Shown here piece by piece: positions 18,580 to 26,804 of a stretch of 64,000 nt of DNA. Every line of letters starts with the position of its first letter. Position 1 is the first letter of the stretch. Position numbers and translations under genes: made by a program. Below the pieces are notes generated by a model, which was not told the DNA's origin, did no database searches, and worked only from the letters and a program-made list of their open reading frames with translations. This DNA is from Nocardia stercoris (GTDB taxonomy: Bacteria > Actinomycetota > Actinomycetes > Mycobacteriales > Mycobacteriaceae): NCBI RefSeq assembly GCF_003696265.1, contig NZ_RFFH01000003.1, positions 62,001-126,000 of the forward strand. Direction: 5' to 3'.

Positions 18580-18966
18580 ATGGAACTGCGGCGGATACAT
18601 CATGCGGCGATCATCGCCTCGGACTACGCGGAGTCGAAACGGTTCTACACCGACGTGCTCGGGCTGCGCGTGGTGGCGGAGCATTATCGGGCCGAAAGGC
18701 GCTCGTACAAGCTCGATTTGGCGCTTCCGGACGGTGTGCAGCTCGAGCTGTTCTCCTTCCCCGACCCACCGGCGCGGCTGTCGCGTCCGGAGGCGTGCGG
18801 GCTGCGGCATCTCGCGTTCGCGGTGGGGGATGTGCCGGCCGCGCTGGCGGAGCTACGGGCCGCGGGGGTGCGGACGGAGGAGGTGCGCGTGGACGAGTAC
18901 ACCGGGCGCCGCTACGCGTTCTTCTTCGATCCCGACGATCTGCCGCTGGAGCTCTACGAGGCCTGA
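18580..18966 (+). CDS. VOC (glyoxalase/dioxygenase fold) protein, YaeR-like
   Basis: 128 residues forming one vicinal-oxygen-chelate module pair. IHHAAIIASDYAESKRFY carries the first metal His, LELFSFP the first Glu-type ligand, GLRHLAFAVGDV the second His and DDLPLELYEA the last Glu. This pattern is that of the SMU1112c/YaeR subgroup, whose substrates are unknown. The start ATG at 18580 lacks a strong ribosome binding site. Identical 14-bp boxes lie on both sides of this gene. Confidence 0.9.
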   Translation: MELRRIHHAAIIASDYAESKRFYTDVLGLRVVAEHYRAERRSYKLDLALPDGVQLELFSFPDPPARLSRPEACGLRHLAFAVGDVPAALAELRAAGVRTEEVRVDEYTGRRYAFFFDPDDLPLELYEA

Positions 18967-18983
18967 TTTCATTCAGTAGGAAA

Positions 18984-19003
18984 CGTAGATATGCGCATCT
19001 ACG
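18984..19003. promoter_or_regulatory. AGATATGCGCATCT box, copy 2, within a CGTAGAT...ATCTACG palindrome
   Basis: The 14-base box at 18987-19000 is here framed by 7-bp inverted arms CGTAGAT (18984-18990) and ATCTACG (18997-19003). It lies 104 bp before the cyclophilin start and 17 bp after the VOC stop, so it could control the cyclophilin gene. Confidence 0.5.
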
Positions 19004-19106
19004 CATGCATGTCCGGAAACAGCGTGTCGTCCCACAGATCGGGACGACCGACCGGTTTTCATGATCACTTCGCCGGGAGGAGAGGGGGGTCCCATACGAT
19101 GGGCCG

Positions 19107-19598
19107 ATGACCACAGTGCTGCTGAAGACCTCTGCCGGCGACATCACCCTGGAGCTGGACGACGCGAAGGCCCCCAAGACGGTCGCGAACTTTGTCGACT
19201 ACGTGAAGTCGGGCCACTACTCGGGCACCGTCTTCCACCGGGTTATCCCCGGCTTCATGATCCAAGGCGGCGGCCTGACCGCCGACATGACGCAGAAACC
19301 GGCGCCCAACCGGGTCGAGAACGAGGCCAAGAACGGCCTCCGCAACGACAAGTACACCGTCGCGATGGCCCGCACCTCGGACCCGCACTCCGCGAGCGCC
19401 CAGTTCTTCATCAACTCCTCCGACAACGGCTTCCTGAACTACCCGGGCCAGGACGGCTGGGGCTACACCGTGTTCGGCAAGGTGACCTCGGGTACCGACG
19501 TCGTGGACGCGATCGAGAAGGTGCGCACCGGTTCGCGGGCCGGCCACCAGGATGTGCCGGTCGACGCGATCACGATCACCTCGGCCGAGATCGTCTGA
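19107..19598 (+). CDS. ppiB: Peptidyl-prolyl cis-trans isomerase, cyclophilin type
   Basis: 163 residues, a single cyclophilin domain without signal peptide. It isomerises peptidyl-prolyl bonds in the cytoplasm. Active-site residues are in VFHRVIPGFMIQGG (Arg and Phe), SAQFFINSSDN (Gln-Phe-Phe), a Trp in GQDGWGYTVFGKV and a late His in AGHQDVPV. The ATG at 19107 follows GAGGGGGG-type sequence. A terminator hairpin follows the stop. Confidence 0.96.
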   Translation: MTTVLLKTSAGDITLELDDAKAPKTVANFVDYVKSGHYSGTVFHRVIPGFMIQGGGLTADMTQKPAPNRVENEAKNGLRNDKYTVAMARTSDPHSASAQFFINSSDNGFLNYPGQDGWGYTVFGKVTSGTDVVDAIEKVRTGSRAGHQDVPVDAITITSAEIV

Positions 19599-19614
19599 TC
19601 GCACCCGTACACCT

Positions 19615-19653
19615 CGGGCCCCCGTTCCGGCTGCACTGCCGGGCGGGGGCCCG
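19615..19653. terminator. Hairpin terminator between convergent ppiB and phosphoribosyltransferase
   Basis: Perfect 10-bp arms CGGGCCCCCG (19615-19624) and CGGGGGCCCG (19644-19653) enclose a 19-base loop. They lie between the stops at 19598 and 19671. Confidence 0.8.
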
Positions 19654-19670
19654 TGTCGTTCCCGCGGGAG

Positions 19671-20165
19671 TCAGGCTTCGACGACGCGCGGGATGCGGTC
19701 GACCACCGGGGGCAGCACCGACCAGGGGAAGTTGATCCAGCGGTCGGTGCGCTTCCAGACGTATTCGCAGTCGACGTGGGAACGCGGCTTCTGGTACACG
19801 ACCGCGCAGCGCACCTCGGCGACCTTGCCGGCGCAGAAGTCGCGCACCAGTTCCAGGGTGGCGCCGGTGTCGGCGACGTCGTCGGCGACCAGGACGCGGG
19901 CGCCGGCCAGGTCGACCGCGCTCGGCACCGGGGGCAGCATGACCGGCATGTCGAGCCGTTGATCGATGCCGGTGTAGAACTCGACGTTCATGACGTGCAG
20001 GTTCTTGACGTCGAGGGCGTAGCCGAGGGCGCCGGCCACGAACAGTCCACCGCGGGCGATCGACAGGATCAGATCGGGTTCGAAATCGTCGGCGGCGATC
20101 TGTTCGGCGAGTTCGCGGCTGGCGGTGCCGAAGAGTTCCCAGGTCAGCTCTTCCCGGTCGGACAT
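19671..20165 (-). CDS. Phosphoribosyltransferase (purine salvage type)
   Basis: 164 residues of a type I phosphoribosyltransferase. The PRPP-binding loop is VLVADDVADTGATLELV (about residues 90-106). The N-terminal hood begins MSDREELTWELFGTASREL, and LILSIARGGLFVAGAL is the first loop. It resembles the Gpt-like xanthine/guanine group, so transfer of ribose phosphate to a purine base is likely, though the base is not certain. The ATG at 20165 follows GGAAGGGGA. Confidence 0.92.
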   Translation of the reverse strand: MSDREELTWELFGTASRELAEQIAADDFEPDLILSIARGGLFVAGALGYALDVKNLHVMNVEFYTGIDQRLDMPVMLPPVPSAVDLAGARVLVADDVADTGATLELVRDFCAGKVAEVRCAVVYQKPRSHVDCEYVWKRTDRWINFPWSVLPPVVDRIPRVVEA

Positions 20166-20201
20166 GCGCTGTCCCCTTCCAGTTGAACGGCCGGCACCGG
20201 A

Positions 20202-20936
20202 TCAGGGGTGATGGGTGAATCCGTACCACAGTGCTGCGAGGGTGCCGAGGACGAACAGTGGTGACAATACCCAGGTTTCGAGCCGGTTGCCGGTGTGATC
20301 GATCAACGGGACGGAGGTCCGGATCCGCAGTGGCCAGAACAGGCGGCAGCCGTGGTCGGTGAGGCAGTCGCCGAACAGGTGGGTGAGGCCGCCGAGGAAG
20401 ACGCAGAACGGTAGCCACACCGGGCGGTCTTCGATCCACTGGTCCATGACGAAGGTGCCGGCGAGCGCGAGCACGATGATGGTGCCGTAGGAGTCGACGC
20501 CCTTGCCGGGTGGGCAGAGGTTGAGGGCGCGGGCGGCGAGGGCGAGCAGGAAGAAGGTGAGGCTGAGGGTGAACCAGCGGCCGATGTAGTGTTCGCCGGC
20601 CCAGGTGACGGCTCCGGAGGCGATGACGAAGGCGAACGAGTGGGTGGCGTGGCGGTGCCCGCCGGATATTTTCGAGATCGCTTTGCAGGCGGCGTGCGAG
20701 AGCGGGCCGAGGACGTGCGCGATGGTGCCGTGTGGATGGTCGGCGTCGGGGATGAGGGCTGCGCCCGCGGTGAGGAAGGTGCCGAGCAGTACTTCGGCGA
20801 TGCCGAGGTGGCCGGTCGTGGGGGTGGTGAGGTGGCCGGTTTCGAGCACGGGGAAGGTGAGTACCGACAGCGGGAGCGCGGCGGCGGCCGCGGACCAGGC
20901 GAGCGCGCCGCTGGTCGCATGGGAATGTCCTAGCAC
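20202..20936 (-). CDS. YdjM-like (DUF457) inner-membrane metal-dependent hydrolase family protein
   Basis: 244 residues with several membrane helices. Histidine/aspartate-rich metal motifs are LGHSHATSGALAW at the N-terminus, AALIPDADHPHGT, GGHRHATHSFAF and GGLTHLFGDCLTDHGCRLFWP. This is the signature of the YdjM/YfhO-like membrane-bound hydrolase family of unknown substrate. The start is GTG at 20936 without a clear ribosome binding site. It stands 37 bp upstream of the phosphoribosyltransferase, possibly co-transcribed. Confidence 0.88.
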   Translation of the reverse strand: MLGHSHATSGALAWSAAAAALPLSVLTFPVLETGHLTTPTTGHLGIAEVLLGTFLTAGAALIPDADHPHGTIAHVLGPLSHAACKAISKISGGHRHATHSFAFVIASGAVTWAGEHYIGRWFTLSLTFFLLALAARALNLCPPGKGVDSYGTIIVLALAGTFVMDQWIEDRPVWLPFCVFLGGLTHLFGDCLTDHGCRLFWPLRIRTSVPLIDHTGNRLETWVLSPLFVLGTLAALWYGFTHHP

Positions 20937-21064
20937 CGCAGCGAGATTAGCCGATCTTGTTCGAATGATTGTGGTCCGGAAGGGGTTTCGGCGGGACCTG
21001 ACATCAGTTAGGGATAGTGAGATACGCTGCGCGGCAGTGTAATTCTCCGAGGAAGGGGGCGCCC

Positions 21065-21808
21065 GTGTCGGTCGCCGGCCAGGTCGCAGACGAGATCCAG
21101 GTGATGGGTGGTGCGTTCATGTTCTCCCGGGAGGCGGCCGCTTTCGCCGCCGGTACGGGGGTCGAGGGGTTCATGGGCCCGTACACGCGGGGTCGCGGCG
21201 GCGTGCTCGGAGAGGTCGACGCGGACGTGGTGAGCGCGGCGTTCGGGTTCTTCGAGCCGGGCGCGGTGCGGCGGGCGTGGGAGTCGGTGGCGATGCCCGC
21301 GTCCGAGGCGGCACAGGGCTATGTGGAGGCGTGCCGGCGGTTCGGGATGCGCAAGTTGGAGTCGTTCGATGCGGCGGAGCGACTGGCCGGGCTGCTGGAG
21401 CGGGTGGTGGTGGCCGGCGACAGTGCGGGGCTGCCGTTGTTCGCGGGCTGGCGGGCGTTGCCGTTGGGGGCGGACGCGACGGGGCGGGTGGAACAGCTGA
21501 TCCAGGTGTTGCGGGAATTCCGTGGTGGCGCACATCTGTTGGCGGTGCGGGCAACGGGGTTGACGCCGCAGCAGGCGGTGCTGGTGAAGGGCGGTCCGAT
21601 GGGTGACGGCTCGAAGACGGCGGCGAATTTCGGCTGGCCGGAGCCGTACGCGGAGGTCGATGCGGATGTGGTGCGGCGGTGGGAGGCGGCGGAGGCGTTG
21701 ACCGATGAGCTTGTCGCACCAGCGTTCTCGGTGCTGGGTGACGTGGAGGGTAAGGAGCTGGTGGAGTTGGTGCGGGCGGCGCACGCGGTGATGTTCGCGC
21801 GGCGGTAG
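21065..21808 (+). CDS. SCO6745-like helix-turn-helix-type protein of unknown function
   Basis: 247 residues, all-helical. Typical stretches are RGRGGVLGEVDADVVSAAFGFF, the A-W-x-S motif in RRAWESVAMPAS, and FRGGAHLLAVRATGLTP later. I recognise these from the actinobacterial SCO6745 family, whose function is unknown. The start is GTG at 21065, after GAGGAAGGGGG. Codons end mostly in G (GTG, TTG, GCG, GGT), unlike the C-ending preference of most genes in the window; the next two genes share this. Confidence 0.8.
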   Translation: MSVAGQVADEIQVMGGAFMFSREAAAFAAGTGVEGFMGPYTRGRGGVLGEVDADVVSAAFGFFEPGAVRRAWESVAMPASEAAQGYVEACRRFGMRKLESFDAAERLAGLLERVVVAGDSAGLPLFAGWRALPLGADATGRVEQLIQVLREFRGGAHLLAVRATGLTPQQAVLVKGGPMGDGSKTAANFGWPEPYAEVDADVVRRWEAAEALTDELVAPAFSVLGDVEGKELVELVRAAHAVMFARR

Positions 21809-21980
21809 TCACCTGCGGGGTCGTCGGTTCCGGTGTGCGGGAAGCCGGAGGTGTGGCCCGTGCGGTGGCGCCGTTGTCAGCGGGGTGACCTGGGGCTACC
21901 GGGCTTGTTGTGGGCGGTCTGGTCGGGGGTGGTGCGGCCGGCGGTGGCGGTGTGGGGGCGGCTGGCGTATGTGTTAGGGC

Positions 21981-22955
21981 ATGAGCAACACGACGACCGA
22001 TGAAGTGCGGTGTGTGCCGGGGCCTGTCGCGGGTGGGGTGACGGTGTTGTCGGCGCGGGAGGTGCCGTTGGGTGGTCCGCGGGCGATGACGGTGCGCCGG
22101 ACGTTGCCGCAGCATGTGAAGTCGCTGATCGGGGCTTGGTGTTTCGCTGACCATTACGGTCCCGATGATGTGGCCGAGACCGGCGGGATGCGGGTGCCGC
22201 CGCATCCGCATACGGGGTTGCAGACGGTGAGCTGGTTGTTCACCGGGGAGATCGAGCATCGGGACAGTTTGGGGTCGCATGCGTTCGTGCGGCCGGGTGA
22301 GCTGAATCTGATGACGGCGGGGCACGGGATCGCGCATTCGGAGGTGTCGACGGCGGGGACGTCGATTCTGCACGGGGTGCAGTTGTGGGTGGCGTTGCCG
22401 GATGCGGCGCGGGACTGTCCGCCGGCGTTCGAGCATTACGTGCCGGAGCCGGTCGAGCTCGACGGGGCGACGTTGCGGGTGTTTCTGGGTGAGTTGGCGG
22501 GTGCGTCGTCGCCGGTGCGGACGTTCACGCCGTTGTTGGGGGCGGAGGTGGTGTTGGCGCCGGGTGCGCGGGTGAGTGTGCCGGTGGATCCTGCTTTCGA
22601 GCACGGTGTGCTGGTGGATGCGGGTCCGATGACGGTGGCGGGGCATCGGGTGGAGCGGTCGGAGTTGGCGGCGCAGGAGTGCGGGCCGGGTGAGCTGGTG
22701 CTGGGGAATCCGACGGCGCGCCCGGCGCGCGCGTTGATTCTGGGTGGTGTGCCGTTCGGTGAGCAGGTGCTGATGTGGTGGAACTTCGTGGGCCGTACCC
22801 ATGAGGAGGTCGCGGGGTTCCGGGAGCAGTGGCAGCGGGAGCTGGCCGAGCCGGAGGCGGATGGGGAGCGCCGGTTCGGTGTGGTGCCGGGGTATGAGGG
22901 TGCGGCGTTGCCGGCGCCGCCGTTGCCCGCGGTGCGGATGCGGCCGCGGGGCTGA
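21981..22955 (+). CDS. Pirin family protein
   Basis: 324 residues of bicupin pirin. The metal-binding set is PPHPHTGLQTVSW (His-x-His), then HGIAHSE (His and Glu) in the N-terminal cupin, and the C-terminal cupin ends with NFVGRTHEEV. Pirins have quercetinase-like or redox-regulatory roles; the substrate here is unknown. The ribosome binding site is weak. About 170 bp with nothing visible precede it. Codon use is G-ending, as in the gene before it. Confidence 0.95.
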   Translation: MSNTTTDEVRCVPGPVAGGVTVLSAREVPLGGPRAMTVRRTLPQHVKSLIGAWCFADHYGPDDVAETGGMRVPPHPHTGLQTVSWLFTGEIEHRDSLGSHAFVRPGELNLMTAGHGIAHSEVSTAGTSILHGVQLWVALPDAARDCPPAFEHYVPEPVELDGATLRVFLGELAGASSPVRTFTPLLGAEVVLAPGARVSVPVDPAFEHGVLVDAGPMTVAGHRVERSELAAQECGPGELVLGNPTARPARALILGGVPFGEQVLMWWNFVGRTHEEVAGFREQWQRELAEPEADGERRFGVVPGYEGAALPAPPLPAVRMRPRG

Positions 22956-23192
22956 TCGCGGTTGGTTTCCGCGGGAACTTCGAGTTGTAGTCGGGCGGCT
23001 GCAGTGCGCGACCCGCCTCCGGGACCGTAGGCGAGGCCCGCAGCATCACTTCGACGCGGCCAGGAGCCACCGGTGCAGGGCTTCTGGTCACGGACTGGGC
23101 CTCCGGACCATGGCTGATCGCGGCCAGGCTCCTGCTATGCGACGGATTGATTCGGTGGCGCCCTGTCGGATCGCCTTGGACGGACCGCCGGT

Positions 23193-23345
23193 TCAGTTTT
23201 GCGGGCTGACTACTGGTGGTTTCCAGTCACCCTTGGCCACTTGGGGTTTGGGTGCGTAGAGGCGTAGTACGAGGGTGAATGGGCCGGTGCTGGGGATCGG
23301 CAGCCAGTTGCCCTGGGCTACTTCGGGCTCGATGGTCGGCGTCAT
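23193..23345 (-). pseudogene. C-terminal remnant of a DUF1254/DUF1214 protein
   Basis: The reverse strand encodes NWLPIPSTGPFTLVLRLYAP followed by a Lys-Pro-rich end and KGDWKPPVV before a stop. This is the characteristic last ~40 residues of DUF1254/DUF1214 proteins (GNWLP.P..PF.L.LRLY.PK..). Those proteins are 350-480 residues, and nothing upstream of ~23345 continues the family: the frame becomes Pro/Thr-rich shadow opposite a membrane-protein gene. The match rests on recalled family sequence. Confidence 0.65.
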
Positions 23346-23406
23346 CGGGTCCGTGGTGATCGGCTGCCCGGTGGCTGGCGGGGGTGGGTTGTGGCAGGGT
23401 GGCGGG

Positions 23407-23799
23407 GTGTCCGATCGTGCTGTTGTGTCGCCGAATCTCACTGTTGCGGGCCGGGTTCCGTCGGTGTTGCGGGTGTGTGTCGAGTTGGTGGGGTGGGTGA
23501 CGGCGCCGTGGGCGTTGAGTCGGTGTTCGGTGTGGTTGGTGCCGGTGGCGTTGGTGGTGTTGATCGTGGTGCCGGGGGTGTTCGCGACGCCGGGTGACAA
23601 GAAGGATGTGCCGGTGGCGGTGCCGGGGGTGGCGACGATCGCGATGATGGTGAGTCAGTTGGTGGCGGCTGGGTACGGTGCGTGGGCGTTGTTGCCGGTG
23701 TGGGCGGTGTGGGGGGTTTCGGTGTTGGTGGTGGTGACGATTGTGGCGGAGTTGCCGCGGTGGCGGTGGTTGCTGGGTGCGGGACGTGGACGGGTGTGA
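23407..23799 (+). CDS. Small membrane protein with three to four helices
   Basis: 130 residues, with no named family recognised. From the GTG at 23407 (VSDRAVVSPNLTVAG, after AGGGTGGCGG) there are hydrophobic helices at about residues 40-60 (VWLVPVALVVLIVVPGVFA), 73-91 and 92-114. A loop FATPGDKKDV lies between the first two. A short basic tail follows. The FATPGDKKDV loop recalls small DUF-type actinobacterial membrane proteins. The codon bias matches the two genes upstream. Confidence 0.65.
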   Translation: MSDRAVVSPNLTVAGRVPSVLRVCVELVGWVTAPWALSRCSVWLVPVALVVLIVVPGVFATPGDKKDVPVAVPGVATIAMMVSQLVAAGYGAWALLPVWAVWGVSVLVVVTIVAELPRWRWLLGAGRGRV

Positions 23800-23925
23800 T
23801 CGCTGCTGTGACCTGCGGTGTTACCGGGTTCGGTGATGTCGGGCAGTGGAATCTTTCATATGGGATCTCCGGAATTATTCGGCCGAAACGGCCTCGATTC
23901 GGGTGGATTCCGTGTACATTCTCGC

Positions 23926-23944
23926 GTAGCTGATCGTTAGCTAC
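23926..23944. promoter_or_regulatory. GTAGCT-N7-AGCTAC inverted repeat in an AT-richer gap
   Basis: A perfect 6-bp inverted repeat within the 274-bp gap before the small membrane protein at 24074. The surrounding DNA (23840-23960) is noticeably richer in A and T than average, as expected for a promoter. The role is inferred. Confidence 0.3.
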
Positions 23945-24073
23945 TCGTGATCGACGTTCTTCCCGATCGCGGTTCGTGATCCGGATTCCACCCTTTCACC
24001 GTGGCGTGGGTTCCGGCGTTCGCAGTTGACATCACATGTCGGCCGTCGCGGCCGGCGAGCCGGGAGAAACCAC

Positions 24074-24346
24074 ATGGAATCCACCGCGTCACACCCCATC
24101 CTGTCGATCGGCCGGGCCGGTCGCGACTCCGATCTCGCGCCGCTGGGGCTGCCCGCGCTGATTCTGGGCGTGATCATGCTGATCGGGGGTGCGGTCGGAT
24201 ATCGCTGGCTCGACGATCTGATCCGGATGTTCGGGCCGATGGTCGACCTGGCGTATCTGGCGTTCCTGGGTGTGGGCGCCGGGGTGAGTCATTGGGGGTT
24301 GGTCGTGGTGCGCAGCGGGCAGGAGCCGGTCGCGCCGACGCGCTGA
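24074..24346 (+). CDS. Small two-helix membrane protein
   Basis: 90 residues: a polar N-terminus, helix 1 (LPALILGVIMLIGGAVGY, about residues 26-43), a short loop with WLDDLIRMFG, and helix 2 (LAYLAFLGVGAGVSHWGLVVV, about 58-78). The ATG at 24074 follows GGGAGAAAC. I recognise no family. It converges on the cyclase gene with 24 bp between the stops. Confidence 0.65.
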   Translation: MESTASHPILSIGRAGRDSDLAPLGLPALILGVIMLIGGAVGYRWLDDLIRMFGPMVDLAYLAFLGVGAGVSHWGLVVVRSGQEPVAPTR

Positions 24347-24370
24347 CCGGCTCCGTGATCGGACCGTCGC

Positions 24371-25201
24371 TCAGAGAACGGCGCACAGGCCCGCGACGGG
24401 CACGCCGTCGTCGTCGCGCACCGGCCGCAGGTGGGAGTGTTCGTCGGCGAGGCGGAAGATCTGCAGGTCCGCAGGCACCCCGGTGAGTGGTTGCAGGTGG
24501 CGGCGCGTAGCGCGGTGGGCGCGGGTGCCCAGTCCGGGGCTGGTGTCGACCCCGGCGGCAGCGACGGTGGCCTCCGACAGCATGGTGTTGCCGTTGCCCC
24601 CGGCTTCCATCATGCGGGCCGCGATATTGACGTCCACGCCCAGCCAGTCGCCGCCGATCTCGCGGGGGGTGCCGGTATGCAGGCCCATGCGCATCTGTGG
24701 CCGGTATCCGTCGAGTTCGACCTGCCGTAGTGCCGCGCGCCCGGCGAGGGCGGCGCGGACGGCGCCGTCGGCGGTGGGGAACACCGCCATCATGCCGTCG
24801 CCCATGCGTTTGACGACGCGGCCGCGGTTGGCGGTGACGGGCGGTTCGATCGCTTGGGCGACCGCGCGCAGCAGGTCGAGGGTCTTCTCGTCACCGGCTT
24901 GCAGGGACCAGGTGGAGAAGGATACGAGGTCGGTGAACAGGATCGTCATTTCCTGGGTGCCGCGGCCGCGGCCCAGGGCGGCCTGCCAGAGCTGGAGTGC
25001 GCCGAGGCCGATCTCACGGGCCACGCCGGTGGAGCCGCCGGCGACGACGCGTCCCATGGCTTCGGGGGCGCCGGGTCCGGATACCGACAGTGGGTCGCCG
25101 AACGCGGGGTCGCCGGGCAGTGCTGCGCGGGCTCGTGCGACCGCGGCGATCAGGTCGTTACCGCGGCGGTCGGTGGTCTTCGGTGGTGTCTGCTGTCCCA
25201 T
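24371..25201 (-). CDS. Class III adenylate/guanylate cyclase-type protein
   Basis: 276 residues. A ~85-residue N-terminal helical region precedes one catalytic cyclase domain. Metal-binding aspartates lie in TILFTDLVSFSTW and RMGDGMMAVF. GDWLGVDVNIAARM supplies the transition-state Asn and Arg. It probably makes cAMP from ATP in the cytosol and would act as a homodimer. The ATG at 25201 is preferred over a TTG two codons upstream. No receptor domain is visible. Confidence 0.9.
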   Translation of the reverse strand: MGQQTPPKTTDRRGNDLIAAVARARAALPGDPAFGDPLSVSGPGAPEAMGRVVAGGSTGVAREIGLGALQLWQAALGRGRGTQEMTILFTDLVSFSTWSLQAGDEKTLDLLRAVAQAIEPPVTANRGRVVKRMGDGMMAVFPTADGAVRAALAGRAALRQVELDGYRPQMRMGLHTGTPREIGGDWLGVDVNIAARMMEAGGNGNTMLSEATVAAAGVDTSPGLGTRAHRATRRHLQPLTGVPADLQIFRLADEHSHLRPVRDDDGVPVAGLCAVL

Positions 25202-25825
25202 GATCAACCTTTTCCTGTCGTTTCTCTCAGGACTCAGCGGGCGCTCCGGTGGGCCGCGTCTACACCGGAAACACTACCGAATGGAATCGATGGGTCCCAG
25301 TTGTGCGAGGGTGGGGGTGATCACGGGAGATCGATGTGACCCAGGGCACGGCGTGCGAGAGTGTGCCGGTGGTGCGGATGCGAGCACCCCGGGATCGGCC
25401 GGTGTGGCGAGTCGCGGGGGTGCGTGCGGTTCGCGGGGGAAGGGCCTCGGTGGGTGAACGGGGCTGATCGCGGCGGCTCAATGCGACGACCAGCACCCGT
25501 GCCGTTAACTCTACGACCCGGGCGGCACCGGTAAACGCTTGTCTACCAACAACATCGAGATAGGCACGAATTGCCGGTCGACTGGCACGCGATGTCGCAT
25601 GCCCGCCGCGGGCCGGTATCGGCAGGGCGCGACCGGGTTTCCGGGCCGGGCGCGCGGGCCGGTCGTCCTTGACCGGTACTTCGGCGGGCCGATATGTTTT
25701 CCGGCGATGTCTGCCATGAGCTGTTGCGCCGGACCCGGTGTCGTGTCCGGCGCGGTGACCGCGGGTCACCGGATCGCGTCTCCCGCTGTGTCCCGGTGTG
25801 TCCGGCCGGATTCGGGTGGTATGCG
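25202..25825. other. Non-coding gap between divergent cyclase and patatin genes
   Basis: 624 bp. The open frames here (both strands) are Arg/Pro-rich shadows without family features. A short A-rich stretch near 25540-25570 is the only compositional feature. It presumably holds two divergent promoters. Confidence 0.5.
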
Positions 25826-26749
25826 ATGACCACACGTGCGCTGGTGATCGGTTGCGGTGGGACCATCGGCGGGGCGTGGATCGTCGCCGCGCTCGCCGCG
25901 TTGTCCGAGCAGCTCGACTGGGATCCGCGCGACGCCGACATCCTGCAGGGGACGTCGGCGGGCGCGGAGCTGGTGACCGTGCTCGGCAGCGGGATCGGGG
26001 TCGGGGACTTGGTCGCCATGGAACGCGGTGCCGCCACCGACCCGGTGCTGCGGGCCCATTACGCGGCCGCGCCACCGAGCCTGCCGCCGCTGCCCTTTCC
26101 TCGTCCGTTGAATCCGTCGCTGCTACGCACCCAGCGCGGGCTGGCCGCGCTGGCCGGTCTGGCGCCGGTGGGCCGCGGTAACCCGCAGTGGTTGCGGCGC
26201 CTGGCCGATGCGCTGACCGGCGGGCGGGAATGGGTGGCGCACAAGGACACTCGTATGGTCGCGGTCGACGTGCGTACCGGGGAGCGGGTGGCGTTCGGTG
26301 CGCCGGGCGCGCCGCGGGTGTCGCCGGCGACGGCGCTGACGGCGTCGTGGTCGGTGCCGGGGTGGATGCCGCCCGTGCACGCGGCGGGCAGCGTGTTCAT
26401 CGACGGGGGTGCCGCGTCCACGGCGTCGGTCGACCTGCTAGCGGGCGAGAACGTCGACGAGATCTATGTCGTGGCGCCGATGGCGTCGCTGTCCGGTGAC
26501 CGGATTCCGGGGATCGGTGGGCTGTTGGAGGACCGGTTGCTGCGGCGGCCGATGACCGCGGTACTCGCCACGGAGATCGCGGCTACCGCGGCGCGGGGCA
26601 CTCGTGTGGTTACTATCTGTCCGGACAGTCGCGATTTGGCGGGGTTGCCGCCGAACTTCATGGACCGCAAGCATCGTCGCAGCGCGTTCGAATCGGCGAT
26701 GCGGACCGCACCCGCAACGGTGGCCGCCGCGCTCGCCGCCACCGCCTGA
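25826..26749 (+). CDS. Patatin-like phospholipase family protein
   Basis: 307 residues. The oxyanion loop is GCGGTIGGAW near the start, the nucleophile elbow GTSAGAEL (about residue 47-54), and the dyad Asp is in FIDGGAASTAS. Together these form the Ser-Asp pair of patatin acyl hydrolases. The ATG at 25826 is chosen because the conserved oxyanion loop follows directly; the longer frame adds Cys/Arg-rich shadow. A substrate of membrane or storage lipid is inferred from the family. It lies 55 bp before the first secretory lipase. Confidence 0.92.
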   Translation: MTTRALVIGCGGTIGGAWIVAALAALSEQLDWDPRDADILQGTSAGAELVTVLGSGIGVGDLVAMERGAATDPVLRAHYAAAPPSLPPLPFPRPLNPSLLRTQRGLAALAGLAPVGRGNPQWLRRLADALTGGREWVAHKDTRMVAVDVRTGERVAFGAPGAPRVSPATALTASWSVPGWMPPVHAAGSVFIDGGAASTASVDLLAGENVDEIYVVAPMASLSGDRIPGIGGLLEDRLLRRPMTAVLATEIAATAARGTRVVTICPDSRDLAGLPPNFMDRKHRRSAFESAMRTAPATVAAALAATA

Positions 26750-26804
26750 CCGTCAGGAGCCGCCCACGCGCCCAGCCGCCGCTCGCCCCGCCGACCGCGC
26801 CCGG

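Noticed and set aside
25260..26075. Long minus-strand frame opposite the patatin gene
   Set aside because: Pro/Arg-rich composition with no domain; it overlaps the patatin oxyanion and nucleophile region, which is clearly coding on the plus strand.
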